From an uncultured Christensenellaceae bacterium (GTDB taxonomy: Bacteria > Bacillota > Clostridia > Christensenellales > UBA3700): a DNA stretch of 64,000 nt. The position numbers were made by a program, and so were the translations under genes. Shown piece after piece: positions 15,711-24,475 of the stretch (positions are counted from its first letter, which is position 1; every line of letters begins with the position of its first letter). Where the stretch lies: contig CALWKW010000001.1 in the NCBI GenBank assembly GCA_944381365.1, positions 1 to 64,000 of the forward strand, given 5' to 3'. The notes beneath the pieces are model-generated. The model had not been told where the DNA came from. It searched no databases and saw nothing but the letters and a program-made list of their open reading frames with translations.

Positions 15711-16424
15711 ATGTGGCAGAGCAGTATTTTAATAAGCAATTATTACAACAAAGGAAATGTATTGAAAAAAGGTCTTGAGAGAATAGACGGTATATATTTT
15801 GCAGAAGGAAGTCAGGGCAGATATGCAAGTTTTGACATAGCATCAAAGGAAAAAGACAGACAATATGTAAAATGCAGAGTTTATGACCTCATAAGTGAAA
15901 TTATTCTCAACAATGTAAAACTCGATTATATCATGTCGTCATTGGGCAAGCGGGCAATCAATCCTTCTGTTTGCACATTGATATCTTCTATGTTGTATTA
16001 TGACATCTCAAAAGAGGAGAGAATAGTCAAAAAGGTGCTTGACGAACTCGATGCTTATTGTTTAGACGGAATTGTGAATTTCAGATTGAAAAATCTTGCC
16101 GAAGAATGGAAAGAACTCGGCAATATTATTGCGGGAACATTAAACAGGGGATTCGGAGAAAGAGAGGTATATTCTCTTGCTCTGTATATGCTTGGAGAGA
16201 GAAAAGGCACAAGTCTTTTTATCGCTGACAGCAAAGAGATTCTTATCACCAATGTGTCGAAAGGCGGATTGGTAAATGTCCCCGAGATATATCACAACAA
16301 AATTCACAATATTATCAATGCTATCGTCAAGTACGGAGCTAGTGAAGTCGTAATCGAAAAGCAGAATATCGACAAAGAACTTTTGAGTGCTTTGAGAAAC
16401 ATAGTAGATGTAAAAATATTGTAG
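15711..16424 (+). CDS. ytxC: YtxC-like sporulation protein
   Basis: This 237-residue protein is mostly helical. The central stretch (IINFRLKN-type pattern at IVNFRLKNLAEEW, and an ending in VVIEKQNIDKELLSALRNIV) resembles YtxC, a little-studied protein found in endospore formers. In Bacillus the ytxC gene also lies just upstream of thrS, and this order is kept here. The molecular function is unknown. The ATG at 15711 follows TGAGGAA. The identification rests on overall resemblance plus synteny, so it is moderate. Confidence 0.6.
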   Translation: MWQSSILISNYYNKGNVLKKGLERIDGIYFAEGSQGRYASFDIASKEKDRQYVKCRVYDLISEIILNNVKLDYIMSSLGKRAINPSVCTLISSMLYYDISKEERIVKKVLDELDAYCLDGIVNFRLKNLAEEWKELGNIIAGTLNRGFGEREVYSLALYMLGERKGTSLFIADSKEILITNVSKGGLVNVPEIYHNKIHNIINAIVKYGASEVVIEKQNIDKELLSALRNIVDVKIL

Positions 16425-16560
16425 AGCAATCTTTTTATAAATTTAAGAGTAAAAAAATATATCTCAATATTAAAGTTGTGCATAAAATATAAAAGGATAC
16501 AATATATTGTATGCGTCAAAAAATGGCTTGAAAATAGCTGTAAAATTATTGATTTTTATG

Positions 16561-16589
16561 TTGACAAGGCATAAAAGTGGTATTATAAT
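16561..16589 (+). promoter_or_regulatory. Promoter of the thrS leader
   Basis: TTGACA (16561-16566), exactly 17 bp, then TATAAT (16584-16589): a full consensus promoter starting the T-box leader near 16596. Confidence 0.85.
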
Positions 16590-16595
16590 ATATGT

Positions 16596-16814
16596 ACAAT
16601 TTAATTGAAGTGCCAAGGCACGCCATAGGACATGTGGCTTGTAGGAAATTGTCACAGAGAGTGTCGGCAGGTGAGAGCGATACACAAGGATACAGGTTAT
16701 ACCACCTAGGGAAAAACACGCACCCGAGCGAATCGGGATAATTGAGTGATGACTTTTGTCATAATTAAGGTGGAACCACGATTATATCGTCCTTATATCA
16801 GGACGATTTTTTTA
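16596..16814 (+). promoter_or_regulatory. T-box riboswitch controlling thrS
   Basis: The leader carries the AGAGAG and GGTG elements of stem I (about 16653-16675) and a candidate Thr specifier ACC near 16701-16703. The diagnostic T-box sequence AATTAAGGTGGAACCACG ends at 16780 and is followed by a terminator hairpin (16786-16807) plus a T-run. Uncharged tRNA-Thr should pair with the specifier and the T-box bulge and let transcription continue into thrS. Confidence 0.93.
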
Positions 16815-16884
16815 TGTCTGTGGACAGGTGCGTGATAAAATATTGTAAATACTATTTGAAGAAAAATTTATTCAGAGGTGATAT

Positions 16885-18822
16885 ATGAAAATTACACTCA
16901 AAGACGGAAGCGTAAAAGAATTCAAGGACGGACTCAGCGTCTATGAAATCGCAAAGGAACTCAGCGAAGGATTAGCTAGAGCGGCAGTAGGAGCAAAGCT
17001 CGATGGAAAAGTAGTGGAGACAAGACAAATCGTAGACAAGGATTGCACTCTCGAGATTCTTACTTTTGCAGATGACGAAGGCAAACTTATTTACAGACAT
17101 ACCTGTTCGCACATACTCGCACAGGCAATCAAGAATATTTTCCCTACCGTAAAATTGGCTATCGGTCCTGCTATTGCAAACGGATTTTATTATGATTTTG
17201 ACTTCAAGACACCTATATCTACCGAAGAATTCACAAAGATAGAACAGGAAATGAAGAATATCATAAAAGCCAACTATCCTATCACGAGATTTGTATTGCC
17301 CAAAGACGAAGCAATCAAACTTATGACAAAGTATGGCGAAGATTATAAAGTACAACTTATCAACGATTTGCCCGAAGGAGAGGAGATTTCTTTCTATAAG
17401 CAGGGCGATTTTGTGGATTTGTGTGCAGGTCCTCATTTGCCTTTTACGGGTATGGTAAAAGCATTCAAGCTCACAAGCCTTACGGGTGCTTATTGGAGAG
17501 GCAATGAAAACAACAAGATGTTGTCAAGAATTTATGGTACTGCTTTTGACAAAAAAGCTGACCTTCAGGCATATCTCGAGGCAGTAGAAGAAGCAAAGAA
17601 AAGAGACCACAACAAGCTTGGAAGAGATATGGGTATTTTCATGACAGATGAAAACATCGGTCAAGGACTTCCTTTGCTCATGCCCAAGGGAGCAAAAATG
17701 TTCCAGATTCTCCAAAGATTTGTAGAAGACGAAGAGGAAAAGAGAGGTTATGTCCTCACAAAGACTCCTTATATGGCAAAATCCAATTTGTATAAGATTT
17801 CCGGACATTGGGACCATTACAGAGACGGTATGTTTGTCATGGGAGACGAAGAAAAAGACGAAGAAGTTTTTGCACTCCGTCCTATGACTTGTCCTTTCCA
17901 ATATACTATCTACAACAACGGTCTCAAATCTTATAGAGATTTGCCTATCAGATACGGCGAAACATCTACTTTGTTCAGAAACGAGGCTTCAGGCGAAATG
18001 CACGGACTCATAAGAGTAAGACAATTTACTTTGTCCGAAGGTCATATTATCTGTACTCCCGAACAGCTCGAGAGCGAATTCAGAGGAGTAGTGGATCTTA
18101 TCAATTATATGTTGAAATGTACGGGACTTGAAAATGATGTGACATACAGATTCAGCAAATGGGATCCCGAAAATACCGAAAAGTATATCAACGAACCCGA
18201 TGTATGGGATACCGCAGAAGATACAATGAGAAAAATTCTCGACCATATCGGCATCAAATATGTCGAGGCAAAGGGCGAGGCAGCTTTTTATGGTCCTAAA
18301 CTCGATATTCAGATAAAAAATGTACACGGCAAAGAAGATACGATAATTACCGTTCAGGTAGATATGTTCTTGTCAGAAAACTTCGATATGTCTTATGTGG
18401 ACGAAAACGGCGAAAAGAAGAGACCTTATATCATTCACCGTTCGTCAATAGGCTGCTATGAGCGTACAATGGCTTTGCTTATAGAAAAGTATGCAGGAGC
18501 ATTCCCTGTATGGATAAGCCCTGTTCAGGTAAAAATCCTCAGCCTTACCGACAGAAATATCGATGAGTGCAACAAGATAAAAGAAAAACTCAGAACTATG
18601 GGAATAAGAGCCGAAGTCGATGCAAGAAGCGAAACGGTAGGCTACAAAATCAGAGCAGCACAGCTTGAGAAAGTGCCTTATATGTTGATTATCGGCGACA
18701 AAGAAGTGGAAAACGGAGTAGTAGCCGTAAGACGCAGAGGCGGAGTAGTGATGGGCGAAATGAAACTTATGGAATTTGCCGAAAAAGTGCTTGACGATGT
18801 AGCTACAAAAAGACTCGATTAA
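16885..18822 (+). CDS. thrS: Threonine--tRNA ligase
   Basis: This 645-residue ThrRS has the standard order: an N-terminal TGS domain (1-60), an editing domain with HTCSHILAQAI and VDLCAGPHLP, a class II catalytic core with zinc ligands starting at RPMTCPFQY, and the C-terminal anticodon-binding domain (ISPVQVKILSLTDRN). It charges tRNA-Thr in the cytosol. It starts at ATG 16885 with GAGGTGA upstream, and is controlled by the T-box leader. The length is normal for the family. Confidence 0.97.
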   Translation: MKITLKDGSVKEFKDGLSVYEIAKELSEGLARAAVGAKLDGKVVETRQIVDKDCTLEILTFADDEGKLIYRHTCSHILAQAIKNIFPTVKLAIGPAIANGFYYDFDFKTPISTEEFTKIEQEMKNIIKANYPITRFVLPKDEAIKLMTKYGEDYKVQLINDLPEGEEISFYKQGDFVDLCAGPHLPFTGMVKAFKLTSLTGAYWRGNENNKMLSRIYGTAFDKKADLQAYLEAVEEAKKRDHNKLGRDMGIFMTDENIGQGLPLLMPKGAKMFQILQRFVEDEEEKRGYVLTKTPYMAKSNLYKISGHWDHYRDGMFVMGDEEKDEEVFALRPMTCPFQYTIYNNGLKSYRDLPIRYGETSTLFRNEASGEMHGLIRVRQFTLSEGHIICTPEQLESEFRGVVDLINYMLKCTGLENDVTYRFSKWDPENTEKYINEPDVWDTAEDTMRKILDHIGIKYVEAKGEAAFYGPKLDIQIKNVHGKEDTIITVQVDMFLSENFDMSYVDENGEKKRPYIIHRSSIGCYERTMALLIEKYAGAFPVWISPVQVKILSLTDRNIDECNKIKEKLRTMGIRAEVDARSETVGYKIRAAQLEKVPYMLIIGDKEVENGVVAVRRRGGVVMGEMKLMEFAEKVLDDVATKRLD

Positions 18823-18827
18823 TTTTT

Positions 18828-18854
18828 AGGAGTACCGAAAGGTGCTCCTTTTTT
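18828..18854 (+). terminator. thrS terminator
   Basis: AGGAGTACC-GAAA-GGTGCTCCT followed by TTTTTT, with one G-T pair in the stem. Confidence 0.9.
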
Positions 18855-18934
18855 ATCAAAAAATATGTATGAAAGCATGTGGGATATAATTAAAAAGTTT
18901 TTAATTTTATAAAATTGTAAATGTATTATTTATA

Positions 18935-18963
18935 TTGTCAATAAACATATATGTTGGTATAAT
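18935..18963 (+). promoter_or_regulatory. Promoter of the phosphoesterase gene
   Basis: TTGTCA (18935-18940), 17-bp spacer, TATAAT (18958-18963). Confidence 0.65.
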
Positions 18964-18981
18964 AAAAGCAGAAGGTGACTT

Positions 18982-20022
18982 ATGAAGAACATTTTGAGAT
19001 TTGACAAAACCAAAAAATTCAGAATATTGCAACTTGCCGATATCCAATTCATAAAGAAAATGGACAAAAAGAGTATAGAAGTCATGGACAAGACAATTGC
19101 TATGGCAAATCCTGACTTTATTGTCCTTACGGGAGACCAGATAAGCGGTGAGTATATGTGGCTGATGAAAAAAAGAGTGAAAAAAATTCTCACACAAATT
19201 ACAGAATATTTTGACAAGAAGAAAATACCTTGGACAATGTGCTTTGGCAATCATGACGGCTTATGGAAGAAAAAGTCAAAACTTTTTATGCTGGATATAT
19301 ACAAAAGAAGCGAATATTTTGTGGGCGATAGTCAATCGTTTGGCGATATAGAGGTATATTGCGACAACGATAAAGACAGTGTTTCTAATTATTTTATTCC
19401 TATAAAAGACGATACCGACAAAGTAAAATACGGTATTTTGGTGCTGGACTGCGAGACTTGTCTTACGATGCCTTATAAAGGTTATCTCGATGAGCAAACA
19501 GAATTTTATAAATCAGTCAGCAAAAAATATAAGGATGTGCCTTTGGTATTGTTTACGCATTTGCCGCTTGAAAGAATGCAACAAGCTTATGACAACAGAC
19601 AAAACGATAGTCTTGTCAAAGATTTTAAGGGCGAGATAGAAAAACCAGAAGTCGGCAGAGTGTATTACGCCACTTTCGATAAAGAGCAAAACAAAAAGTT
19701 TGATGACGCAATGCTCGAATATAAAAACATCAAGGGAGTGTTTGTAGGGCATGACCATATAAGCAATTTTGCCGTAAATTATAATCTTGAAAAGGACTAT
19801 AATCTCATAATGGCTTATGGCAGACTTTCTACTTATGCTTTTGGCTGTTGGCAATATTGTCCTTTTAAGATAAAAGATATGAAATTCTATAAAAATTATC
19901 CAAAGGGCGGCAGAGTAATAGATATTTATGAGAATAAAAATATTGTCACTTTTGATTTGTACGAAGATAAAAATGACGACTTCAAAATGAAGATACGCAA
20001 TGAAATGCGACTTTTTGATTGA
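18982..20022 (+). CDS. Calcineurin-like metallophosphoesterase
   Basis: This 346-residue protein has the family's metal-binding blocks in order: LADIQF (with Gln in place of the common His), TGDQISG, FGNHDG, FTHLPLER and GHDHISNF. It has no signal peptide, so it probably acts in the cytosol on a phosphodiester or monoester. The overall pattern resembles Ser/Thr phosphatase/purple acid phosphatase-like hydrolases, but the substrate cannot be read from sequence. It is a single-gene transcript with a good promoter and AGAAGGTG site. Confidence 0.82.
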   Translation: MKNILRFDKTKKFRILQLADIQFIKKMDKKSIEVMDKTIAMANPDFIVLTGDQISGEYMWLMKKRVKKILTQITEYFDKKKIPWTMCFGNHDGLWKKKSKLFMLDIYKRSEYFVGDSQSFGDIEVYCDNDKDSVSNYFIPIKDDTDKVKYGILVLDCETCLTMPYKGYLDEQTEFYKSVSKKYKDVPLVLFTHLPLERMQQAYDNRQNDSLVKDFKGEIEKPEVGRVYYATFDKEQNKKFDDAMLEYKNIKGVFVGHDHISNFAVNYNLEKDYNLIMAYGRLSTYAFGCWQYCPFKIKDMKFYKNYPKGGRVIDIYENKNIVTFDLYEDKNDDFKMKIRNEMRLFD

Positions 20023-20089
20023 GTTTGAGGCATTTTTTCTCAAATGCTGTACAAAATATCTTAATTATACAAAAAAATGTTTAATTTTG

Positions 20090-20118
20090 TTGACACAACC
20101 AAAAAATTTTGGTAATAT
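20090..20118 (+). promoter_or_regulatory. Promoter of the infC-rpmI-rplT operon
   Basis: TTGACA (20090-20095), 17-bp spacer, TAATAT (20113-20118). Confidence 0.75.
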
Positions 20119-20124
20119 ATCTAC

Positions 20125-20233
20125 GAAAACAAAGCAGTAATATTACTCACCTGTCGGCAATAGGGTCGCACATGGTTAATAAATCCGATTGATTTGTATG
20201 AGTAACACTATGCTTTGTTGCTCATATTTTTTT
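20125..20233 (+). promoter_or_regulatory. L20-type leader RNA with attenuator
   Basis: The leader contains ACAAAGCA...TTACTCA near 20130-20150, which can pair with TGAGTAA...TGCTTTGT at 20199-20218. The alternative fold is a 9-bp stem ATGAGTAAC/GTTGCTCAT (20198-20206 with 20217-20225) followed by a run of seven T: an intrinsic terminator. Mutually exclusive folds upstream of infC-rpmI-rplT match the known autogenous control of this operon by ribosomal protein L20 in Firmicutes. Confidence 0.78.
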
Positions 20234-20258
20234 GCCTTAGTGCAGGGAGGACACGACT

Positions 20259-20771
20259 ATTAAAGAGATGCTTATCAACGGACAAATAAGAGAAAGAGAA
20301 GTCAGAGTATTGGATAATGACGGTACTCAGCTCGGTATCATGTCCAGCAACGAAGCTATTGAACTCGCCGAACAGAAAGATCTTGACCTTGTCTTGATTT
20401 CTCCTACGGCAAAACCGCCTGTTTGTAAAATTATGAACTACGGCAAATTCAAATACGAGACAATAAAGAAAGAAAAAGAAAACAAGAAAAATCAAAAAGT
20501 CGTGGAGCTTAAGGAAGTATGGTTGTCGGCTACTATCGATGTGGGCGACCTCAATACAAAAGCAAAACAAGCCAACAAGTTTTTGACAAACGGCGACAGA
20601 GTAAGAGTTTCGATAAGACTCAGAGGCAGACAGATGGCAAGACCTGAACTTGCTATGAAAGTTATGGACGACTTCTTTGATATGCTCAAAGACATTGCAC
20701 AAATGGAAAAGAAGCCTTTGTTGGAAGGAAAAAGCATTGCTATGACATTGGCTCCCATTGCAAAAAAATAA
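20259..20771 (+). CDS. infC: Translation initiation factor IF-3, probable AUU start
   Basis: This 170-residue IF-3 has the normal two-domain layout: an N-terminal domain (INGQIREREVRVLD), the linker (PPVCKIMNYGKFKYE) and a C-terminal domain ending MTLAPIAKK. It binds the 30S subunit and proofreads initiation. The GGGAGG site at 20245-20250 lies 8 bases from an ATT codon at 20259 but 17 bases from the first ATG (20268). An AUU start giving (M)KEMLINGQIR fits spacing and the known habit of infC to use AUU for self-control. It is the first gene of the infC-rpmI-rplT operon. Confidence 0.92.
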   Translation: MKEMLINGQIREREVRVLDNDGTQLGIMSSNEAIELAEQKDLDLVLISPTAKPPVCKIMNYGKFKYETIKKEKENKKNQKVVELKEVWLSATIDVGDLNTKAKQANKFLTNGDRVRVSIRLRGRQMARPELAMKVMDDFFDMLKDIAQMEKKPLLEGKSIAMTLAPIAKK

Positions 20772-20803
20772 AAAATCAATATTAATATTTGGAGGATAGA
20801 TAT

Positions 20804-20992
20804 ATGCCAAAGCAAAAATCACACAGTGGTGCAAAAAAGCGTTTCCACTTGACCGGTACAGGTAAAGTTAAGAGAGCAAAGATGAACAGAAGACACATCT
20901 TGAGCAAGAAATCACCTAAAAGAAAGCGTAGCTTGAGAAAGACTACTTATGTTTCTTCTACACAAGAGAAGACAATCAAGAATATGATTTAG
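20804..20992 (+). CDS. rpmI: 50S ribosomal protein L35
   Basis: This 62-residue, very basic protein starts [13 protein letters not shown], the L35 hallmark. The start at ATG 20804 has GGAGG nine bases upstream. It lies between infC and rplT, as in most bacteria, and is assembled into the large subunit. Confidence 0.97.
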   Translation: MPKQKSHSGAKKRFHLTGTGKVKRAKMNRRHILSKKSPKRKRSLRKTTYVSSTQEKTIKNMI

Positions 20993-21011
20993 TCCACGGA
21001 GGTAATTAGAT

Positions 21012-21356
21012 ATGAGAATTAAGAGAGGCGTAAACGCAGTTAAGAAGCGTAGAAAGATATTGAAGACAGCAAAGGGTTATTTTGGTGCTAAATCCAAGTT
21101 GTACAGAGTAGCTCGTCAGGCGGTAATGAAATCACAAAATTATGCTTATGTAGGCAGAAAGCTCAAAAAGCGTGATTTCAGATCATTGTGGATTACAAGA
21201 ATCAACGCGGCAGCAAGAATGAACGGTTTGAATTACAGCAGATTCATGAGCGGTCTCAAGAAAAACGGTATCGATCTCAACCGTAAAGTTTTGGCTGATA
21301 TCGCAGTAAACGATCCCGCAGGATTTGCAGCTTTGTGCGAAAAGGCAAAGGCTTAA
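21012..21356 (+). CDS. rplT: 50S ribosomal protein L20
   Basis: This 114-residue basic protein opens [17 protein letters not shown] and carries [14 protein letters not shown], both typical of L20. It binds 23S rRNA early in assembly and in Firmicutes also represses its own operon through the leader RNA. A terminator follows 11 bases after the stop. Confidence 0.97.
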   Translation: MRIKRGVNAVKKRRKILKTAKGYFGAKSKLYRVARQAVMKSQNYAYVGRKLKKRDFRSLWITRINAAARMNGLNYSRFMSGLKKNGIDLNRKVLADIAVNDPAGFAALCEKAKA

Positions 21357-21366
21357 TAAATAAAAC

Positions 21367-21395
21367 AAAATGCACCTTGATAGGTGCATTTTTTA
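21367..21395 (+). terminator. Terminator of the infC operon
   Basis: AATGCACCT and AGGTGCATT form a perfect stem with a four-base loop, followed by a run of T. Confidence 0.9.
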
Positions 21396-21485
21396 TTATA
21401 ATAATTTTTCAATTCAAATATCGATATAAACTTTTATAAAAACAGACTAAAAAATAAAAAACTTTTTGTATATTACAAAAACTTT

Positions 21486-21515
21486 CTTGAAATTTGATTT
21501 TAATTTGTGTATTAT
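21486..21515 (+). promoter_or_regulatory. Promoter of the SpoU methylase, adjacent to the start codon
   Basis: TTGAAA (21486-21491), 18-bp spacer, TATTAT (21510-21515). The ATG lies six bases beyond the -10, which places the transcript start at or near the initiation codon. Confidence 0.5.
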
Positions 21516-21521
21516 TAAATT

Positions 21522-22274
21522 ATGCAAGAGATAACATCGTTGCAAAATCCGAGAGTGCAACATATCAAAAAACTAAAAGACAAATCATACAGAAGACAAT
21601 ATCTTCAATATGTCGTAGAAGGGGAAAATCTTGTCAAAGATTTGCCCGGGTTTGTTTTGGTCAAAGAAGTATATGTGTTGAAGTCGAGACTTGATGAATA
21701 TAGATATATTTTAAAAAAATATTCAGATGACAAAGTGTTTGTCGTGGACGAAAAAGTAATGAAAGCTCTTAGCGAGACAGTCTCGCCGAGCGGAATTCTC
21801 GTGCTTTTGGATATGCAAACAAATCCTCTGGATTTGTCCGGTAATATCGTAGTGCTCGATAGTATAAGCGACCCGGGGAATATGGGTACGATAATCCGTA
21901 CGAGTGTCGCATGCGGAGTAAAACAGATTATTGCAGTCAACTGCGTGGATTATACATCAGGTAAAGTTATACGAGCATCGATGGGCGGTATTTTTAAGGT
22001 CAATATTACAGAACTTGACTATGACGATGCTTTAAGATATCTAGAAAATCATACAATTTATGCTCTTGATATGAATGGCGAAAATATTTTTAAAATGTCG
22101 CATATAGACAGACCTTTTACTCTTGTCGTGGGAAGCGAGAGCAGAGGATTGAGCGAAGTGTTCAGACACAATTCTCACATAGTTTCTTTGCCTATGATAG
22201 GCGATATCGAATCACTGAATGCGGGAGTAAGTCTGTCGGCGGCATTGTACTATTTTGTCTTTGGCAGAGTATAG
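21522..22274 (+). CDS. TrmH/SpoU-family RNA 2'-O-methyltransferase
   Basis: This 250-residue protein has the SpoU layout: an N-terminal substrate-binding part (ITSLQNPRVQHIKKLKDKSY ... YVVEGENLVKD) and a knotted SAM-binding domain with motif 1 LDSISDPGNMGTIIRTS, motif 2 VVGSESRGLS and motif 3 IVSLPMIGDIESLNAGVSLS. It methylates a ribose in rRNA or tRNA; the exact target is not readable. Genes of this type commonly follow rplT or precede pheS in Firmicutes. No Shine-Dalgarno sequence precedes the ATG, consistent with a leaderless message. Confidence 0.9.
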   Translation: MQEITSLQNPRVQHIKKLKDKSYRRQYLQYVVEGENLVKDLPGFVLVKEVYVLKSRLDEYRYILKKYSDDKVFVVDEKVMKALSETVSPSGILVLLDMQTNPLDLSGNIVVLDSISDPGNMGTIIRTSVACGVKQIIAVNCVDYTSGKVIRASMGGIFKVNITELDYDDALRYLENHTIYALDMNGENIFKMSHIDRPFTLVVGSESRGLSEVFRHNSHIVSLPMIGDIESLNAGVSLSAALYYFVFGRV

Positions 22275-22285
22275 CAAAATAATTC

Positions 22286-22314
22286 TTGACAAAATTTTTG
22301 TCAGAAGATATTAT
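22286..22314 (+). promoter_or_regulatory. Promoter with overlapping palindrome before the DUF1292 gene
   Basis: TTGACA (22286-22291), 17-bp spacer, TATTAT (22309-22314). The perfect 17-bp dyad TGACAAAATTTTTGTCA at 22287-22303 overlaps the -35 hexamer, which suggests a repressor site. Confidence 0.6.
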
Positions 22315-22346
22315 AATTAAGAATAATCCATAAGGAGGATAAAAAG

Positions 22347-22658
22347 ATGGCTGAGAAAGAAAACATTGTTGACGAAGAGCAAGATGAAATCATAGTTTTG
22401 CAGGACGAAGACGGCAAAGAGATAGAATTCAATCATATTGCTACTTTGGACTACAATGACGAGTGGTATATTTATCTTCAACCTGTAGAACTCGAAGACG
22501 GTATGGAAGATGACGAAATGTTCATTTTCAAAATCGAAGAGGATAAAGACGGCAATGATTTGTTCAATCCCGTAGAGGATGAAGATTTGTTGCAAAAACT
22601 CTATGAAGAGTATCTTAAAGAATGCGACCTCGAGGACGCAAAAGAACAGGAAAACTAA
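22347..22658 (+). CDS. DUF1292 (YrzB-like) acidic protein
   Basis: This 103-residue acidic protein matches DUF1292: an EEQDEIIVLQDEDGKEIEF opening, then DEWYIYLQPVE and a C-terminal half ending LYEEYLKE. The family is widespread in Firmicutes and its function is unknown. A strong GGAGG site precedes the ATG. The gene is monocistronic, between its own promoter and a terminator. Confidence 0.88.
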   Translation: MAEKENIVDEEQDEIIVLQDEDGKEIEFNHIATLDYNDEWYIYLQPVELEDGMEDDEMFIFKIEEDKDGNDLFNPVEDEDLLQKLYEEYLKECDLEDAKEQEN

Positions 22659-22672
22659 TCGTTTGACGCAAT

Positions 22673-22706
22673 AATTACACCTTCGGTATGCTGAGGGTGT
22701 AATTTT
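22673..22706 (+). terminator. Terminator after the DUF1292 gene
   Basis: AATTACACCTTC pairs with GAGGGTGTAATT around an 8-base loop, followed by TTTT. The rest of 22707-22936 is AT-rich and holds only the secD promoter. Confidence 0.85.
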
Positions 22707-22871
22707 GTATTATAATACTCAAACTCTGAATGTTTGACAGAAAAATAGTAAAAAATTTTTAATACAGAAATATATTTTTTATTTTTATAAGTTTATTTTG
22801 TTATATTTTGGCTCGGTTTTGTAAAATAAACTATAAATTGAGAATTGAGTACAAAAAAACAAAAAATTTTA

Positions 22872-22900
22872 TTGACTTATTTTTATTATATATATATAAT
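22872..22900 (+). promoter_or_regulatory. Promoter of secD-secF
   Basis: TTGACT (22872-22877), 17-bp spacer, TATAAT (22895-22900), followed by GGGAGG at 22921. Confidence 0.75.
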
Positions 22901-22936
22901 AGATAATGACTAATATTTTAGGGAGGCAACAATAAG

Positions 22937-24475
22937 GTGAAAAAGTGGCAGTCAATTGTGATTTTGACAATATTGGCATTGCTTATCGTGTTTGGCTCGG
23001 TATTTGCTTTTGTTTCTTTGGACAATGGTGAGCTCGGCATTTACAACTACAATGCTTATGTCACAACTATAAGTCTTGGTCTTGACCTCAGCGGTGGTGT
23101 ATATGCTGTGTACAGCGTAGATGAAAGCAAGCTTACCGATGAACAAAAAGACAATATAGACACATTGATAGAAGGTACCAGAGCAAGTCTCGAGTCTTTG
23201 CTTTTCAGCAAAGGTTATACAGAAGCTCAGGTTACGGTATCAAATCAAACAATTCGTGTAGAGATTCCTGATGAGGACGATCCTAACAGAATCTTCAATC
23301 TTATCGGCAGACCTTCGAGTCTCGAATTCAAAGAATATGTCGATGGTGCAGACGGCGACTTGTCTTTGAATGATGAAAACGGTAGTGTAAAACTCGACAG
23401 CAAGCTCACAGGTAATGATATTTCAAATGCCGGTGTGACTTATGACAACTCGACAGGTTATTATGTAGTAGCACTTCAGTTTACAGAAGAGGGTACAGAA
23501 AAATTCTCCACAGCTACAAGTGCTTTGACAGGAAAACAACTTTCAATTTGGATAAACGATGAATTCGTTATCGCCCCCAGCATCAACGAAGCTATCTCCA
23601 CAGGTTCTGCTTCTATCAGCGGTAATTATACTTATGATCAGGCATACGACTTGGCAGTAAAGATTCAGGCAGGTTCTTTCCCCTTGACATTGAAGCTCGA
23701 TGAAAGCAACAGCCTTACAGCTACTTTGGGTGCTTCAGCTATCAAAGCTGGTGTTATTTCCGGTGTGGTAGGTCTCTTCCTTATCTTTGTTTATGTAATA
23801 GCTATGTACAGATTGCTCGGTGTGGCATCAAGTTTGTCTTTGTGGTATTATTCATTGACTTATTTGTTCTTCCTCGCTATCTTCCCTTGGGTACAGCTTA
23901 CGCTTTCAGGTATTGCGGGTGTTTTGCTTGCGATAGGTATGGCGGTAGATGCGAATGTGATTATATTTGAGCGTATCAAAGAAGAATATGCACTTGGCAA
24001 GACATTGCGTACATCTATAAATACAGGTTTTAAGCGTTCGCTCGGAGCTATTTTGGACGGTAATATTACTACCATAATCGGTGCAGTAGTACTTATCATA
24101 GTAGGTGCATCTACAATCAAGAGCTTTGGTATTACTTTGCTTATCGGTATCATTTTGTCGCTTTTGTCTTCGTTGTTGCTCACAAGACTTATACTCGAAT
24201 GTATATTGTCTTTCAATGACGAAACAAAGAATAAATTGTTTGGACTTAAGAGAGTTCTTACTGACGAACAGCTTGAAGAACTCGAGGCTGAAGAAGAGGC
24301 TCAGGAAGAAGCTGAGAAGAATTCAGAAGAAGTAATCGAACAAGTTCTTTCTCCCGATGGCAGCGTTGTGGTATTGGGCGTAGAGCAAAAACAACAACCT
24401 CAAAAGGCAAAAGTTGCTTCACCTAAGGCTCCCAAACAAATCAAGAAAAACAGAAAGAAGGGAGGTGCAAGATGA
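22937..24475 (+). CDS. secD: Protein translocase subunit SecD
   Basis: This 512-residue membrane protein has an N-terminal transmembrane helix, the SecD motif GLDLSGG, a large extracytoplasmic region, then a five-helix membrane block with AGVLLAIGMAVDANVIIFERI. It uses the proton-motive force with SecF to pull proteins through SecYEG. It probably starts at a GTG (22937) spaced 10 bases from GGGAGG. The C-terminal ~75 residues are an unusual Glu-rich then Lys-rich tail (LEELEAEEEAQEEAEKN ... KKNRKKGGAR). Its stop overlaps the secF start by four bases. Confidence 0.95.
   Translation: MKKWQSIVILTILALLIVFGSVFAFVSLDNGELGIYNYNAYVTTISLGLDLSGGVYAVYSVDESKLTDEQKDNIDTLIEGTRASLESLLFSKGYTEAQVTVSNQTIRVEIPDEDDPNRIFNLIGRPSSLEFKEYVDGADGDLSLNDENGSVKLDSKLTGNDISNAGVTYDNSTGYYVVALQFTEEGTEKFSTATSALTGKQLSIWINDEFVIAPSINEAISTGSASISGNYTYDQAYDLAVKIQAGSFPLTLKLDESNSLTATLGASAIKAGVISGVVGLFLIFVYVIAMYRLLGVASSLSLWYYSLTYLFFLAIFPWVQLTLSGIAGVLLAIGMAVDANVIIFERIKEEYALGKTLRTSINTGFKRSLGAILDGNITTIIGAVVLIIVGASTIKSFGITLLIGIILSLLSSLLLTRLILECILSFNDETKNKLFGLKRVLTDEQLEELEAEEEAQEEAEKNSEEVIEQVLSPDGSVVVLGVEQKQQPQKAKVASPKAPKQIKKNRKKGGAR

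Noticed and set aside
23041-23120. SecD as part of a fused SecDF
   Set aside because: secF is a separate gene starting inside the secD stop; both have complete motifs.
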